A DNA stretch of 64,000 nucleotides from Polaribacter sp. SA4-12. Its GTDB lineage: Bacteria > Bacteroidota > Bacteroidia > Flavobacteriales > Flavobacteriaceae. The notes below the pieces were generated by a model, which was not told the origin of the DNA, did not search any database, and was given only the letters and a program-made list of their open reading frames with translations. The translations under genes and the position numbers were made by a program. Shown here piece by piece: positions 1-12,200 of this stretch (within the stretch, counting starts at the first letter, position 1; each line of letters begins with the position of its first letter). The stretch is taken from positions 878,001 to 942,000 of the forward strand of contig NZ_CP019334.1 of NCBI RefSeq assembly GCF_002163675.1. The letters are read 5' to 3'.

Positions 1-438
1 GACCAAGAAATAGGTAATTCTATTAAAGAACCTTTACTTGTTATTCAGAATGAATTGTTCACTTTAGGATCAATGTTAGCAACTCCACCTGAAAAAGAAA
101 CATTAAAAAACGGTAAAGAAAGACTTAACATACCAAAGATTGATGAAGATTCTATTCTGTTTTTAGAAAATGAAATTGATAAAATGGATTTAGAGCTTCC
201 TCAAATGACTCATTTTATTCTTCCTGGAGGACATCAAGCAGTGTCATTTTGTCACATAGCAAGATGTGTTTGTAGACGTGCAGAACGTTTATCTGTTGAG
301 TTAAATGATCAAGAAGCAATTAATAATGACATCATAAAATACTTAAACCGCCTTTCTGACTACCTTTTTACGTTGGCACGAAAATTGTCGAAAGACTTAG
401 CAGTAGAGGAAATTAAATGGATTCCTGAAAAAAATTAA
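1..438 (+). CDS. ATP:cob(I)alamin adenosyltransferase, PduO type (5' end outside window)
   Basis: C-terminal part of a PduO-type corrinoid adenosyltransferase, which makes adenosylcobalamin from cob(I)alamin and ATP in the cytoplasm. The reading frame is open from the first base, so the start lies upstream of the window; the TTG at 55 is internal. The family signature is clear: ILPGG followed by a histidine and an ARxxCRRAER block (HIARCVCRRAER), then the NRLSDYLFTLAR helix. Adenosylcobalamin is the cofactor of methylmalonyl-CoA mutase, which may connect this gene to the transcarboxylase-like operon at 49-53 kb, although the mutase itself is not in the window. The identification is secure; the missing N-terminus cannot be judged. 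Confidence 0.93.
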   Translation, partial: DQEIGNSIKEPLLVIQNELFTLGSMLATPPEKETLKNGKERLNIPKIDEDSILFLENEIDKMDLELPQMTHFILPGGHQAVSFCHIARCVCRRAERLSVELNDQEAINNDIIKYLNRLSDYLFTLARKLSKDLAVEEIKWIPEKN

Positions 439-556
439 TAAGTTCTTTTTTTATCGATTCGAAGAAATTATTAAATTTTATTTAACTTATAAATCACTGA
501 TTTTAAAGACATAACAAAATTTAATATTTACTTCACAATAAATTTCTTAAAAAAGA

Positions 557-587
557 CTTGCATAATTCAGTAAAAAAATTATTTTTG
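557..587 (+). promoter_or_regulatory. Predicted Bacteroidota promoter for the DUF2795 gene
   Basis: A TTG at 558-560 and the -7 box TATTTTTG at 580-587 are separated by 19 bp, matching the Bacteroidota TTTG / TAnnTTTG arrangement. The start codon at 609 follows about 20 nt later. Confidence 0.6.
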
Positions 588-608
588 CACAAAATTAAAC
601 AATAAGAA

Positions 609-830
609 ATGTATTGGACATTAGAATTAGCATCTTATTTAGCAGATGCGCCTTGGCCAGCAACCAAAGATGAGTTAATAGATTACGCTATTAGAACTGG
701 ATCTCCTTTAGAAGTAGTAGAAAACCTACAAGATATAGAAGATGAAGGTGATTCGTATGACTCAATTGTTGAGATTTGGCCTGATTATCCGACTGAAGAT
801 GATTATCTTTGGAATGAGGATGAATACTAA
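609..830 (+). CDS. DUF2795 family protein
   Basis: A 73-residue acidic protein of the DUF2795 family, conserved in Flavobacteriia and of unknown function. It starts MYWTLELASYLADAPWPATK and contains the DELIDYAIRTGSPLEVVENL helix, then an acidic tail ending in DDYLWNEDEY. It stands alone, with its own promoter just upstream and a rho-independent terminator just downstream, so it is probably monocistronic. It lies directly upstream of secA but is separated from it by the terminator. I recognise the family but cannot give a function. Confidence 0.85.
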   Translation: MYWTLELASYLADAPWPATKDELIDYAIRTGSPLEVVENLQDIEDEGDSYDSIVEIWPDYPTEDDYLWNEDEY

Positions 831-848
831 ATCAGAATAAAAATATAA

Positions 849-873
849 AGTCTCTAAGGAGGCTTTTTTTTTG
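849..873 (+). terminator. Rho-independent terminator after the DUF2795 gene
   Basis: A 6-bp stem AGTCTC/GAGGCT (one G-T pair) with loop TAAG is followed by an uninterrupted run of Ts, 18 nt past the stop codon. Confidence 0.75.
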
Positions 874-940
874 TTTTTTTTTTAATCGATAAAATGTTCT
901 TTTTAAGTTGATAAAACTTGAATTCAAATTGAAATAACAT

Positions 941-956
941 AGTTACATAAGTAACT
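941..956 (+). promoter_or_regulatory. Short hairpin just upstream of secA
   Basis: Perfect inverted repeat AGTTAC-ATAA-GTAACT ending about 20 nt before the secA start codon. It could be an operator or a leader hairpin affecting translation. No protein partner can be named from sequence. Confidence 0.35.
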
Positions 957-976
957 GTAAAACATACATATATATA

Positions 977-3900
977 ATGAATATTTTAAATTCAGTAATT
1001 AAACTTTTTGTAGGAGATAAACAACAGAAAGATTTAAAAGGATTACAACCTGTAGTAGAAGACGTAAGAAAATTCGAACTTGCCTTCTCAAAACTTTCTC
1101 ACGATGAATTACGTGCAAAAACAATAGAGTTTAAAGAGAGGATAAAAGATGCTACAAAAGAGTTTAATGATAAAATTATTACTTTAGAAGAAGAAGCTAA
1201 AACTGCAGAAATAGATCGTCAAGAAGATATTTATACAGAAATAGATTCTTTAAAAGATGAAGCTTATACTGTTTCTGAAGCAACTTTACTTCAAATTATG
1301 CCAGAAGCTTTTGCTGTAGTAAAAGAAACTGCAAAACGCTTTGTAGAAAACACAGAAATTGAAGTAACTGCCTCTCCTTTTGATAGAGAATTATCAGCAG
1401 AAAGAGACAATGTTACTTTAGAAGGCGATAAAGCACTTTGGGCAAATTCTTGGGATGCATCAGGAAAACCCGTTACTTGGGATATGGTTCATTACGATGT
1501 TCAATTAATTGGTGGTTCTGTTTTACATCAAGGTAAAGTTGCAGAAATGATGACTGGTGAAGGGAAAACATTAGTTTCTACCCTACCCGTTTATTTAAAT
1601 GCTTTAACAGGAAATGGAGTTCACTTAGTAACTGTAAATGATTATTTAGCAAAACGTGATAAAGCGTGGATGGGACCAATTTTTGAGTTTCACGGTTTTA
1701 CAACAGACTGTATTGATTATCATCAACCAAATTCTGACGAACGTAGAAAAGCATACAACGCAGACATTACTTATGGAACAAATAACGAATTTGGTTTCGA
1801 TTATTTGCGTGATAATATGGCAAGTTCTAAAGACGATTTAGTTCAAAGAGCACCAAATTATGCGATTATTGATGAAGTAGATTCAGTTTTAATTGATGAT
1901 GCTAGAACTCCATTAATTATTTCTGGAGCAGTTCCTCAAGGAGATAGACATGAGTTTACAGAATTAAAACCTTTAGTATCTGATTTAGTTACTTTACAAA
2001 AACAACATTTAGTTGGTGTTTTTGCAGAAGCTAAAAAATTAATTGCTGATGGAAATGATAAAGATGGTGGATTCTTATTATTAAGAGTTTATAGAGGTTT
2101 GCCTAAAAACAAAGCTTTAATAAAATATTTATCTCAAGAAGGAATCAAACAAATCTTGCAAAAAACAGAGAACTATTACATGCAAGATAACAACAAATTA
2201 ATGCCAGAAGTCGATGAAGATTTATGGTTTGTTGTTGAAGAAAAAAATAATCAAATTGATTTAACAGATAAAGGAATTGCAGATTTATCAAAAAGTACAG
2301 ATAATGACAACTTCTTTGTTTTACCAGATATTGGTGTAAAAATTGGTGAGATTGATGCATCAGAAAGTACATCAGAAGAAAAAATTTCTCAAAAGGAAGA
2401 ATTATATAAAGACTTTAGTATTAAAAGTGAACGTATTCATACAATGAATCAACTATTGAAAGCATACACTGTTTTCGAAAAAGATGTTGAATATGTTGTG
2501 ATGGAAAATAAAGTAATGATTGTTGATGAGCAGACTGGTCGTATTATGGATGGTCGTCGTTATTCTGATGGGTTACACCAAGCAATTGAAGCAAAAGAAA
2601 ATGTAAAAATTGAAGATGCTACTCAAACTTTTGCAACTGTAACGCTACAGAATTACTTTAGAATGTACAGAAAACTGTCTGGTATGACGGGTACTGCAAT
2701 TACTGAAGCAGGTGAATTATGGGAAATCTACAAGTTAGACGTAGTTGAAATTCCTACTAACAAACCAATTCAAAGAGATGATAAAGAAGATTTAATCTAC
2801 AAAACGGCACGTGAAAAATACAATGCAGTTATTGAAGATATCGTAAAACTAGTTGAACAAAACAGACCTGTTTTAGTTGGTACAACTTCTGTAGAAATAT
2901 CAGAATTATTAGGTAGAATGTTACAAATGCGTAAGATTCCTCATAATATATTAAATGCAAAATTACACAAACGTGAAGCTGATGTTGTTGCTCAAGCAGG
3001 TAAACCTGGTGTTGTAACAATTGCAACAAATATGGCTGGTCGTGGTACAGATATTAAATTATCTGATGAAGTAAAAGGTTCTGGTGGTTTAGCTATTATT
3101 GGTACAGAAAGACACGATTCTCGAAGAGTAGATAGACAGTTAAGAGGACGTGCAGGAAGACAAGGTGATGTTGGTTCTACTCAGTTTTATGTTGCTTTAG
3201 ATGACAATTTAATGCGTCTTTTTGGTTCTGATAGAATTGCCAAAATGATGGATAGAATGGGATTAAAAGAAGGTGAAGTAATTCAGCATTCTATGATTAC
3301 CAAATCTATTGAAAGAGCACAAAAGAAAGTTGAAGAAAACAACTTTGGTATTCGTAAACGTTTATTAGAATATGATGATATTATGAACTCTCAACGTGAG
3401 TTTGTATACCAAAGAAGAAGACATGCTTTGGATGGTAAACGTTTGCAAGTTGATATTGCAAATATGATTTATGATACACTTGAATCTATAATCGGTGCTA
3501 ATAAACTGGCAAAAGATTTTCAAAATTTCGAATTCGAATTGATTCGTTTTTCATCAATGGCTTCTCCTATTTCTGAGAATGAATTTAATAAATTAACAGA
3601 AAAAGAAATCGCTGATAAATTATATGATATCGTTGCTGAACATTACAAAAACAAGATTGAAAGGAATGCGGTTTTAGCATTTCCTGTAATTAAAGATGTT
3701 TTTGAAAATGAAGGTGATAGATATGAGCGAATTGTAGTTCCTTTTACAGACGGAACTAAATCTTTACAAGTTGTTACCAACTTAAAAGAAGCTTATGAAA
3801 GTGAAGGAAAAAGTTTAATTACAGATTTCGAGAAAAACATCACTTTAGCAATTATTGATGAAAATTGGAAAGATCATTTACGTAAAATGGATGATTTAAA

Positions 3901-4315
3901 ACAATCTGTTCAGAATGCATCTTATGAGCAAAAAGATCCTTTACTAATCTATAAGTTTGAAGCTTTTGAATTATTTAAACTTACTGTTGATAATATAAAT
4001 AAAGAGGTTTTATCTTTCTTATTTAAAGGAGAATTACCAAAGCAAGATAAAAATCAAATTTCTGAAGCACGTCAACAAAAAAGAGAAAATTTGAACACAA
4101 GTAAAGCAGATGTTCAAAACTCTACAGAACAAGCAATTAAAAACTCTAGACAACAACAAGAACCTGTTGAAACAATTGTACGCGATCAACCAAAAATTGG
4201 TAGAAATGAACGTGTTACAATTAAAAATGTAATGAGTGGTGAAGAAAAAGAAGTAAAATTTAAACAAGCTATTCCTTTAATTGAAAAAGGAGAATGGGTT
4301 GTGGTAAATCAATAA
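977..4315 (+). CDS. secA: Preprotein translocase ATPase SecA
   Basis: Motor ATPase of the general Sec pathway; it binds SecYEG at the inner membrane and drives export of preproteins. At 1112 residues it is longer than the roughly 900-residue E. coli protein, as is usual in Bacteroidota because of insertions in the first nucleotide-binding region. Walker A (MTGEGKTLV) is near residue 190 and the DEAD-like box ([15 protein letters not shown]) near residue 297. The second motor half has [10 protein letters not shown] and the [11 protein letters not shown] motif. The C-terminus lacks the cysteine-rich zinc motif of proteobacterial SecA and ends in a short basic/hydrophobic segment finishing with WVVVNQ. 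Start chosen at the ATG giving [10 protein letters not shown] terminator follows. Confidence 0.98.
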   Translation: MNILNSVIKLFVGDKQQKDLKGLQPVVEDVRKFELAFSKLSHDELRAKTIEFKERIKDATKEFNDKIITLEEEAKTAEIDRQEDIYTEIDSLKDEAYTVSEATLLQIMPEAFAVVKETAKRFVENTEIEVTASPFDRELSAERDNVTLEGDKALWANSWDASGKPVTWDMVHYDVQLIGGSVLHQGKVAEMMTGEGKTLVSTLPVYLNALTGNGVHLVTVNDYLAKRDKAWMGPIFEFHGFTTDCIDYHQPNSDERRKAYNADITYGTNNEFGFDYLRDNMASSKDDLVQRAPNYAIIDEVDSVLIDDARTPLIISGAVPQGDRHEFTELKPLVSDLVTLQKQHLVGVFAEAKKLIADGNDKDGGFLLLRVYRGLPKNKALIKYLSQEGIKQILQKTENYYMQDNNKLMPEVDEDLWFVVEEKNNQIDLTDKGIADLSKSTDNDNFFVLPDIGVKIGEIDASESTSEEKISQKEELYKDFSIKSERIHTMNQLLKAYTVFEKDVEYVVMENKVMIVDEQTGRIMDGRRYSDGLHQAIEAKENVKIEDATQTFATVTLQNYFRMYRKLSGMTGTAITEAGELWEIYKLDVVEIPTNKPIQRDDKEDLIYKTAREKYNAVIEDIVKLVEQNRPVLVGTTSVEISELLGRMLQMRKIPHNILNAKLHKREADVVAQAGKPGVVTIATNMAGRGTDIKLSDEVKGSGGLAIIGTERHDSRRVDRQLRGRAGRQGDVGSTQFYVALDDNLMRLFGSDRIAKMMDRMGLKEGEVIQHSMITKSIERAQKKVEENNFGIRKRLLEYDDIMNSQREFVYQRRRHALDGKRLQVDIANMIYDTLESIIGANKLAKDFQNFEFELIRFSSMASPISENEFNKLTEKEIADKLYDIVAEHYKNKIERNAVLAFPVIKDVFENEGDRYERIVVPFTDGTKSLQVVTNLKEAYESEGKSLITDFEKNITLAIIDENWKDHLRKMDDLKQSVQNASYEQKDPLLIYKFEAFELFKLTVDNINKEVLSFLFKGELPKQDKNQISEARQQKRENLNTSKADVQNSTEQAIKNSRQQQEPVETIVRDQPKIGRNERVTIKNVMSGEEKEVKFKQAIPLIEKGEWVVVNQ

Positions 4316-4348
4316 AAATTGTTTCTTAGGAATAATAACAAATTAAAA

Positions 4349-4379
4349 ATCCGTTTAGAAATTCTAAACGGATTTTTTT
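4349..4379. terminator. Bidirectional terminator between secA and the GH81 gene
   Basis: A stem of 11 bp (ATCCGTTTAGA / TCTAAACGGAT, loop AAT) has a T-run on the right and an A-rich stretch on the left, so it can end both convergent transcripts. Its core CCGTTTAGAA...TTCTAAACGG recurs at 12462-12490, beyond the two T9SS genes. Confidence 0.85.
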
Positions 4380-4401
4380 ATACTTAAAAATGACTTGTAA
4401 A

Positions 4402-7400
4402 TTACTCTTTTATAAATTTGGTTGTAAAAGACACATCATTCGAAATAATTTTTATCACATAAAGTCCACTTGATAATTCTTCTATATTCATTTTATCTAA
4501 ATCTTGATGAAATTCAATTACCTTTTTTCCAATTACTGAATAAATTTCAACCTTAGTTATCGTCTTAATTGGTGAATTTAATTTCAAAATATTTTTTACA
4601 GGATTTGGATATAATTTTATAGTTGCTGCTAAAACATCATTATTAACATTTAACGTACAATTAGTACCTACTTTATAAGAAAAATATTTTGTTACTGACA
4701 AACCTCCAGCATAAGCAAATTTACATGCATAACTAATTGTTTGACCATTTGTAAAACCACTTAAAGTTTTTGTGAATTTTTTACCTCCAGCATTATTCAT
4801 TTGTGTTTCTGCAAATGGAGCTTCTTTCCATAAATAAGCAACAACACCTGTTTTGTCTGAATCTAATAATTCAAATGTTAATGTAACATCTGTACCATTT
4901 GAAGTAAAGGCATAATTATAACCGGTTGCAAATGCACCTTGTATTGATTTATTATCTATTCCAGAACATTCTGAATTCATATTTTCTGTAGTTGTTGCTT
5001 GCACAGAAATTGAGCTACTACTAGCTATATTACCTGATAAATCTTTTACCTGAACACTAAATGTATAAGCTGTTTCTGCAGTTAAACCATTTATAATATG
5101 TGATTTTTGCGTTCCAGAATCTCCATTAACAGATTCAGTAGAATTCCCATTTGTTATAGAATACACCACTTTTCCTGAATTATCTGTAGCATTTAATAAA
5201 ATTTCAACTGATGATGAAGTTATTACACCAATACTAACTGCTAGGTTTTCAGGAGCTAACACATCAGAAGTACTACCTGTACAATTATCACCTACTACAT
5301 AACTAAAGTATTTTGTTGCTGATGAACCACCTGAATAAGCAAATTTACAAGCGTAACTAATAGTCTCACCGATTGTAAAACCACTAATGGTTTTAGAAAA
5401 GGTTAAACCTGATACATTTTCTAATTGACTCTCCCCAAAAGGAGATTGTTTCCATAAATAAGCTACAACACCTGCTTTATCTGTATCTAATAATGTAAAA
5501 GAAATGGTTACACTTGTACCAACAGTTTCATAAGAAACTTCATATCCTGTAGAGAAATTACCTTGCTGAGATTCTGTAGAAGTTTCTTTACATAACATAA
5601 CCTCTGATACAGAAACTGTAACTGGTTTAGAACTAGTTTTTGCATCATTATTATCTGTTGCTACTGCCGTAATTTCATGACTACCAACAATTGCATTTTT
5701 CAAAATAAAATTAAATGGCGCAGAAGCCTTCTCTCCTATTTTTGTAGTTCCATCAAAAAACTCTACTAATGAAACAGTACCATCTAAATCATTAGCAACT
5801 GTAACTATTGTAATTTCTTCTCCTTCTCTAAATGCTGCTCCTTCATTTGGAGATGTAATTCCTATAGTAGGACTTAAATTTCCAGAATCTGAAACAATAA
5901 TTAAAACCTCATCTGAAGCTGAATAAGTACCATCATTTACAGTTAATTTACATTTATAAACACCATTCTCTAAATTTGAAATGTTTGGTGATGCAATTGT
6001 TTTACTACTAAAACTAATGATTGAAGGTCCATAAACTTGTTCCCAACTGTAAGAAATTGTTTGTCCTTCTGGATCATTACTAGCAGTACCATTTAAACTT
6101 GCTGTTGTTGTTGGAGAAATTATAGAAATATTTTCACCTGCATTTGCTATTGGAGGCACATAACTTAAAGTACTTTTATATGAAAATGTCATTTTACCAA
6201 GATTAAACTCACCGTTTTGTAAAAATAATCTTAAGACTTGTTCTCCTTTTGTAAGTTCGATGTTTGATACTGTTTTTGTTGCCCAATTTCCCCAATCATT
6301 AGAATTTGGCACAGCAATATCTGGACTTATTTTTTTACCTTCAACCTCAAAATGAAATGGTCCACCTCCACTTGAATTTCCTGATGCATATCTAAAACTT
6401 AGATCATAAACCCCTGCAGTTTGAACATCAATTGTATATTCCATCCATTCTCCAGCTCCAATCCAACCAACAATAGCTCCTTCTTGATTATTTGATTCTG
6501 CATCTACGTTTTCTTCAGTTCTAAAATCTCCATTGTTACCAATAGAAGTATCAACATAAGCAATATTTTGACCTATACCTCCTTCAAACTTATCATATAA
6601 ACCTGGCTCAATAATTCCAGGGATTGATATTGGTGTTCCAGAATATGGTACTTGCTCTCCAACTTGAACCTTAATAATATTGGTAATATTAAATTGATTA
6701 TTCACATATACTTTTGCATACACACCATGTACACCTAAGCTTAAATTAGTTACCTTAATTTCATAAGGAGCAGTTGTATCTTCACCTATTAATTCTGTTC
6801 CATCAAAAAATTCGACTTTAGAAATTCCTGTTCCAGAAGTAACAACTGATAAATTTACACTGCCGTTTGCAAAAGCTTGCTCAAAATCAGAAGACAAAAC
6901 TCCAGTAGCACTTGCATCTTTACTAGTTTTCATTTCATTTGCAGGTACATTTAATTGAAATCCATCAGAAAAAGTAACTGTAATTGCTGAATTCGAATAG
7001 TTATGGGCTACATAAGTAGTTTCTCCATTTTTCTTAAAAGCGATTGCTATTGGGTAATTCGCTGTAATACTAGCATCTACAACACCTAAAGCATTTGCAC
7101 TATGCAGCCAATGATAAGTTTGTGCATCAGAAATACCAAACTTTAAATTTCTTTCTGGATACGCATTGTATAAATCTACTGCAGCTTGTGGGTCTGTAAA
7201 TGACAAATATTTCCAATAAGTATCATGCCATAAATTATCATTATTTTCTTTACTTAAAACACCTGTATTAGATGCAATTTCATTCCAAAGTTTTTTAGAA
7301 TATTCTTGATTGTGACCTAAATAAAAAGAACCTGCATGAATAGGATACATTTCTATACCATAAGAAGCGGCAATATCTGCTGTCCAAAATGTTCCATTAT

Positions 7401-9165
7401 CAGAAGAGTTTCCCCAAACTCTAGAAACTAAACTAAATTGTTGTTCTGGTTTAAAATTACGATCATATATATCAAACCAATATTCTTCTACTGCTGTTTG
7501 TTCTGTTGTATAAATATAAATTCCTAAATCTCTTATGGATTTATTATCAGTTATAGTACCCCAATGAATTAATGAAGAAGCAAATTGCATACTTTCTGAA
7601 GTTGATTCTTGGTCATTTCCTTGTGGAAAAGTTGCAAATCCGTTTGCCCAACTATGGCCTGCATAAGGACTGAAATTTCTTAAAAAAGGAAATTTAACAT
7701 CATTTCTGTCAGTAGAAGCCGCATCTCTTATTAAGATATTAATCATATCTCCCCATTTAGAAGCCCAACCAGGTTCAAATTGCTCCATAAATGCTGCCGC
7801 ATGAATAAAATAACCCCAGTGAAAATGATGATCATTTAAATTACCATCTTGTCCATGACCTGCAGGATAACCTAACATTGCAGACCAAGTTGAATTGTAA
7901 TAAAACAAGAACGCAACTTCCCCAGATTCATGTGATAACCAATCTTCTAAACGTTCTTTAACAGTAGCAATCATTTTATCTCTTGCTGTAATATCGCCTG
8001 TTTGATCTGCGATTCTTGCAGTCTGAATTAAACGATTCATAACTTGACCTTCATTATAAGAGTCTGTCCAAGTAGCTAAACCATCATTTTTTATTTGAGA
8101 AATTTTAGTACCTAAATCAGCAGGACTAAAACCTGTACTATAATTTGCCAAATAGGGTAAAGTTGGTAAAATTCCTTTAAATGTGTTTTCAACAGTAAAA
8201 CTATTTCCTTCTAACATTTTTAATTCTCCTCGAACAGAACCATAAGTATATGAACTTGGCACAGGAGAATTTGAACTTGAATTATACCATTGATGTGGCA
8301 ACAAGCCCAAAAGCATATTAGAATTTGATCCTTCTTTTAAAGCTGTTGTTACTGAAAAAGTTGTTGTTAATTTTGAATTAGTTTCATTATAATTCCATGA
8401 AGTAGTTGTATTTGTTGGAAAAACATACGCATATTTTTTAAAGTCTTGTGCTACTGAACTGACATTGCTTGTATTTTGTGGTAACATAGCCATAGACCAA
8501 TAGTCCTTTCCATTTAAAGTTGAAGTATATATGCTTCCTGAATTAGACCATGTACTTCCTGTTGGTGCATAAAAAACAAAATCTTGATCAGCAGAAGCAT
8601 TTTCTATGATCAACATTTCATTAGAAATTGTTACAGAGCCTGAATTCACTTTTATTTCTACAACATCATCTGCATCTTTTTCAAAATATAAAAAAGGCAT
8701 TCCAATACCAGAAGTAGCTTTTAACTCGTTGTCTCCATCTTTCCAGTTCATAGTAACTGTCCAATCAGAATAATCTGAAACGGTTGTTTTTGTTGTATTT
8801 AAACCTGTTAAACCAACTTCAATTGGTGCAGAATCTCCAATAACTCCCCAAGGAATATAGGTAACAATTAAACCTGTATTTGTGGTTTTCATTGTCATAG
8901 GATAATTAAATAAATTATCTGCGTGATCTTCTTTTACTAATTTAGACCACCAATCGTTAGTTGGAACAGGTTTTCCTAAAGCATTTCCTGATAATTGTGG
9001 AGAACCTGAAGGGAAATCGTTTCTACCAGCAGCATCTCTTCCTGGATGATTGTTGGTATAACTTGCACTACCAACTTGTGTTGTTTGGGCAGAAAAGGAA
9101 AAAGCGCAAAACAGTATTAAAAAAAAGGAAAATGTTTTTGTCGCAATCTGATTTTTAAATGTCAT
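4402..9165 (-). CDS. Multidomain secreted GH81 endo-beta-1,3-glucanase (laminarinase) with CBM6 and T9SS sorting domain
   Basis: Secreted or cell-surface laminarinase of 1587 residues, predicted to cut beta-1,3-glucan (laminarin). It has a signal peptide ending near FSAQ, then a glycoside hydrolase family 81 domain (about residues 45-750). GH81 signatures are DHHFHWGYF near residue 443 and NDQESTSES near 513. After it come an Ig-like domain (about 762-850), a CBM6-like domain (855-995, including GAGEWMEYTIDV), a PKD-like domain (1000-1085) and a second Ig-like domain (1092-1188). Two copies of a ~100-residue module with conserved YACKFAY and TKYFSY motifs (1190-1293 and 1395-1498) flank a fibronectin III domain. 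The C-terminus is a T9SS type A sorting domain (LYPNP start, ending TKFIKE). It is transcribed with, or just after, the repeat protein upstream (48-bp gap). No SusC/SusD pair is nearby. Confidence 0.93.
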   Translation of the reverse strand: MTFKNQIATKTFSFFLILFCAFSFSAQTTQVGSASYTNNHPGRDAAGRNDFPSGSPQLSGNALGKPVPTNDWWSKLVKEDHADNLFNYPMTMKTTNTGLIVTYIPWGVIGDSAPIEVGLTGLNTTKTTVSDYSDWTVTMNWKDGDNELKATSGIGMPFLYFEKDADDVVEIKVNSGSVTISNEMLIIENASADQDFVFYAPTGSTWSNSGSIYTSTLNGKDYWSMAMLPQNTSNVSSVAQDFKKYAYVFPTNTTTSWNYNETNSKLTTTFSVTTALKEGSNSNMLLGLLPHQWYNSSSNSPVPSSYTYGSVRGELKMLEGNSFTVENTFKGILPTLPYLANYSTGFSPADLGTKISQIKNDGLATWTDSYNEGQVMNRLIQTARIADQTGDITARDKMIATVKERLEDWLSHESGEVAFLFYYNSTWSAMLGYPAGHGQDGNLNDHHFHWGYFIHAAAFMEQFEPGWASKWGDMINILIRDAASTDRNDVKFPFLRNFSPYAGHSWANGFATFPQGNDQESTSESMQFASSLIHWGTITDNKSIRDLGIYIYTTEQTAVEEYWFDIYDRNFKPEQQFSLVSRVWGNSSDNGTFWTADIAASYGIEMYPIHAGSFYLGHNQEYSKKLWNEIASNTGVLSKENNDNLWHDTYWKYLSFTDPQAAVDLYNAYPERNLKFGISDAQTYHWLHSANALGVVDASITANYPIAIAFKKNGETTYVAHNYSNSAITVTFSDGFQLNVPANEMKTSKDASATGVLSSDFEQAFANGSVNLSVVTSGTGISKVEFFDGTELIGEDTTAPYEIKVTNLSLGVHGVYAKVYVNNQFNITNIIKVQVGEQVPYSGTPISIPGIIEPGLYDKFEGGIGQNIAYVDTSIGNNGDFRTEENVDAESNNQEGAIVGWIGAGEWMEYTIDVQTAGVYDLSFRYASGNSSGGGPFHFEVEGKKISPDIAVPNSNDWGNWATKTVSNIELTKGEQVLRLFLQNGEFNLGKMTFSYKSTLSYVPPIANAGENISIISPTTTASLNGTASNDPEGQTISYSWEQVYGPSIISFSSKTIASPNISNLENGVYKCKLTVNDGTYSASDEVLIIVSDSGNLSPTIGITSPNEGAAFREGEEITIVTVANDLDGTVSLVEFFDGTTKIGEKASAPFNFILKNAIVGSHEITAVATDNNDAKTSSKPVTVSVSEVMLCKETSTESQQGNFSTGYEVSYETVGTSVTISFTLLDTDKAGVVAYLWKQSPFGESQLENVSGLTFSKTISGFTIGETISYACKFAYSGGSSATKYFSYVVGDNCTGSTSDVLAPENLAVSIGVITSSSVEILLNATDNSGKVVYSITNGNSTESVNGDSGTQKSHIINGLTAETAYTFSVQVKDLSGNIASSSSISVQATTTENMNSECSGIDNKSIQGAFATGYNYAFTSNGTDVTLTFELLDSDKTGVVAYLWKEAPFAETQMNNAGGKKFTKTLSGFTNGQTISYACKFAYAGGLSVTKYFSYKVGTNCTLNVNNDVLAATIKLYPNPVKNILKLNSPIKTITKVEIYSVIGKKVIEFHQDLDKMNIEELSSGLYVIKIISNDVSFTTKFIKE

Positions 9166-9213
9166 ATTTTAATTTTTAATTTTCTTAAATTAGAAGTATT
9201 CTAATTAAGCAAT

Positions 9214-12200
9214 CTACTTTTTAACAAGCTTCATAATTTTAACACCAGATGCTGTTTTTATTTGAGCAAAATAAAATCCAACTTTTAAATTAGATCCATC
9301 AATAACTGTTATGTTTGTATTTGGTATTGATGAAAACACATTTTTACCTTGCAAATCAAATACTTTAATAGAATTAATATTCACATTATCAGTTTTAATT
9401 GTCCAACTATTCTGACTTGGATTTGGAAAAGCTTTAAACGTCAAAACTTCAACATCATTGGTTCCAAGTGATGCTGCTTTCCAGAAATAGATATTATCTA
9501 CATAAATATCATTTGAAAAACCATTACCTCCAATGAATTTTAAATGAATAACTTTTGTAATATCTGCTGTTATACCTGCAACAGGGATATCTATGCTTTG
9601 CCAAATACCATCTCCGTTTGGAATTGCATGAGGAATTTCTGTACCTGAACTCAGGACGGCTATACTAGGAATTACTCCATTAACAGTCCAAATATCTAAA
9701 TGTAAAAATTCCATAGAAGTTAAATTTTGAACTGAATTAAACTCTATTCCTTGATAACTAAAATTTGTGTATGCTAGTACTGCATTTCCAGAACTTGTAG
9801 GTTGATACTCTGTATCTGCAGAACTAAGACCACTTTGTTGCCAATCTGGATTGTAATTTGCACCTATGATATTGTTATAAGCATCACTAAAAATTGAAAT
9901 TACATCTGAATTTACACGAACAGTTGGTGTTGGCGCATTTACATTTGGTGCTCCAATATAAAAAGATACTGTATACGTTTTTATTATTGAACCATCTTGT
10001 GATGTTACAACTATAGAAGCTTCACCAGGAATTGAGGTAGCTTGTGTTATTACTCTTGAAGCTAAAGCATCTGTTGTTGTTGCCATAGTAATTTGAGGTA
10101 CTATTGTTGTTCCTCCTGGTAAAGCCATCAAATAAGACTCTGAGTTAGGTGTAAATTCTACAACTGAAGTACCATCTACTTCTAAAACATTTAAAGTTGC
10201 ATCCTTTCCTGCAATTACTGGGCTTTTATAAAAATATATATTATCAACATAGATAGCACCAGGTGAACCATTACCTCCATTAAACATTAATTGAATAGCT
10301 CTTGTAATATCACCTGTAATACCTGCAACAGGAATATCTATACTTTGCCATTGCCCATCTCCATTTGGTATTGTTTTAGGAATTGCTGTACCTGAACTAA
10401 TTACAGAAATTGTAGGTAATACACCTTTAACAGTCCAAATATCTAAATGTAAAAACTCCATAGCAGATATATCTTGAACAGAATTAAATTCTATTCCTTG
10501 ATAACTGAAATTTGGATAAGCAAGTACTGCATTACCAAAACCAGTAGGTTGAAATGCTGGATTTGCAGAACCAAAACCACTTTGTTGCCAATCTGGATTG
10601 TAATTTGCGCCAGATATATTATTATAAGTATCACTAAAAATCGAAATTACATCTAAAGAATTACGAGAAGGTGGTGTTGGTGCATTTACATTTGGTGGAC
10701 CAATAAAAAAGGAAACCTTGTATGTTTTTTTAGTTGTACCATCTTGAGCCGTTACCAAAACAGTTGCATCACCAGGTATTGTAGTAGCTTGTGTAATTAC
10801 CTTTGAAGCTGATGCATCAGATGTTGTTGCTAAAGTAATTTGAGGTACTACTGTTGTTCCTCCTGGTAAAGGCATTAAATAAGATGCTGAATTTGGTGAA
10901 AAACCTGCAACTGTATTTGCATCTACTTTTAAAGTACTTAAAGTTGCATCTTTACCTGAAGCTGTTGGTTTTTTATAAAAATATATATTATCAACATAAA
11001 TGGCAGTTGAAGAACCATTACCTCCATTAAACATTAATTGAATAGCTTTTGTAAAATCACCAGTTATGCCAGCAACAGAAATTTCTATACTTTGCCATGC
11101 ACCATCTCCATTTGTAATTGTATGAGGAATTGCTGTACCTGAACTAATTACTGAAACTGTAGGTATTACACCATTAACAGTCCAAATATCTAGATGTAAA
11201 AATTCCATAGCAGATATATCTTGAATAGAATTAAATTCTATTCCCTGATAATTAAAATTTGGATAAGCTAATACTGCATTTCCAGAACCATTTGGTTGAA
11301 AGCCAGCATTTGCAGAGACAAAACCTGTTTGTTGCCAATCCGGATTATAATTTGCTCCAGAAATATTATCATAAGCATCACTAAATATTGAAATTACATC
11401 TAGTGTTTCACGAACAGGTGGAGTTGGCGCATTTACATTTGGTGCACCAATATAATAAGATAAAGTATATGCTTTAGTAGTAGAACCATCTTTTGAAGTT
11501 ACTAAAATAGAAGCTTCACCTGGAATAGAAGACGCCTGTGTGATTACTCTTGATGCAGAGGTATCTGAAGTTGTAGCCAAAGTAACTTGAGGTACTTGTG
11601 TTGTTCCCCCTAATAGTTCAATTGAATAAGAGCTTTTATTTGGTGTAAAACCTATAACTGAATTACCATCTACTTCTAAAGTACTTAAAGTTGCATCCTT
11701 TCCTGTAGCTGTTGGACTTTTATAAAAATATATATTATCTACATAAATAGCATGAGATGAACCATTACCTCCTGCAAACTTTAATTGAATTGCTTTTGTA
11801 ATATCGCCTGTTATACCTTCAACAGGAATATCTATACTTTGCCAAGTATCATCTCCATTTGTAATTGTATGAGGAATTTCTGTTCCTGAGCTAATTACAG
11901 TTATGGTTGGAGTTACACCATCAACAGTCCAAATATCTAAATGTAAAAACTCCATAGAAGTTAAATCTTGCTCAGAATTAAATTCTATTCCTTGATAATT
12001 AAAGTTAGTGTAAGCAAGTACTTCATTTTCTGGACCTGAAGGTTGAAAATCTACATTTGCAGAAGCTAAACCACTTTGTTGCCAATTTGGATTATAATTT
12101 ACACCAGTTATATTATTATATGAATCACTAAAAACTGAAATAACATCTAAAGTTTCACGAGCAGGTGGTGATGGTGCATCTGTGATAGGATTACTAATGA

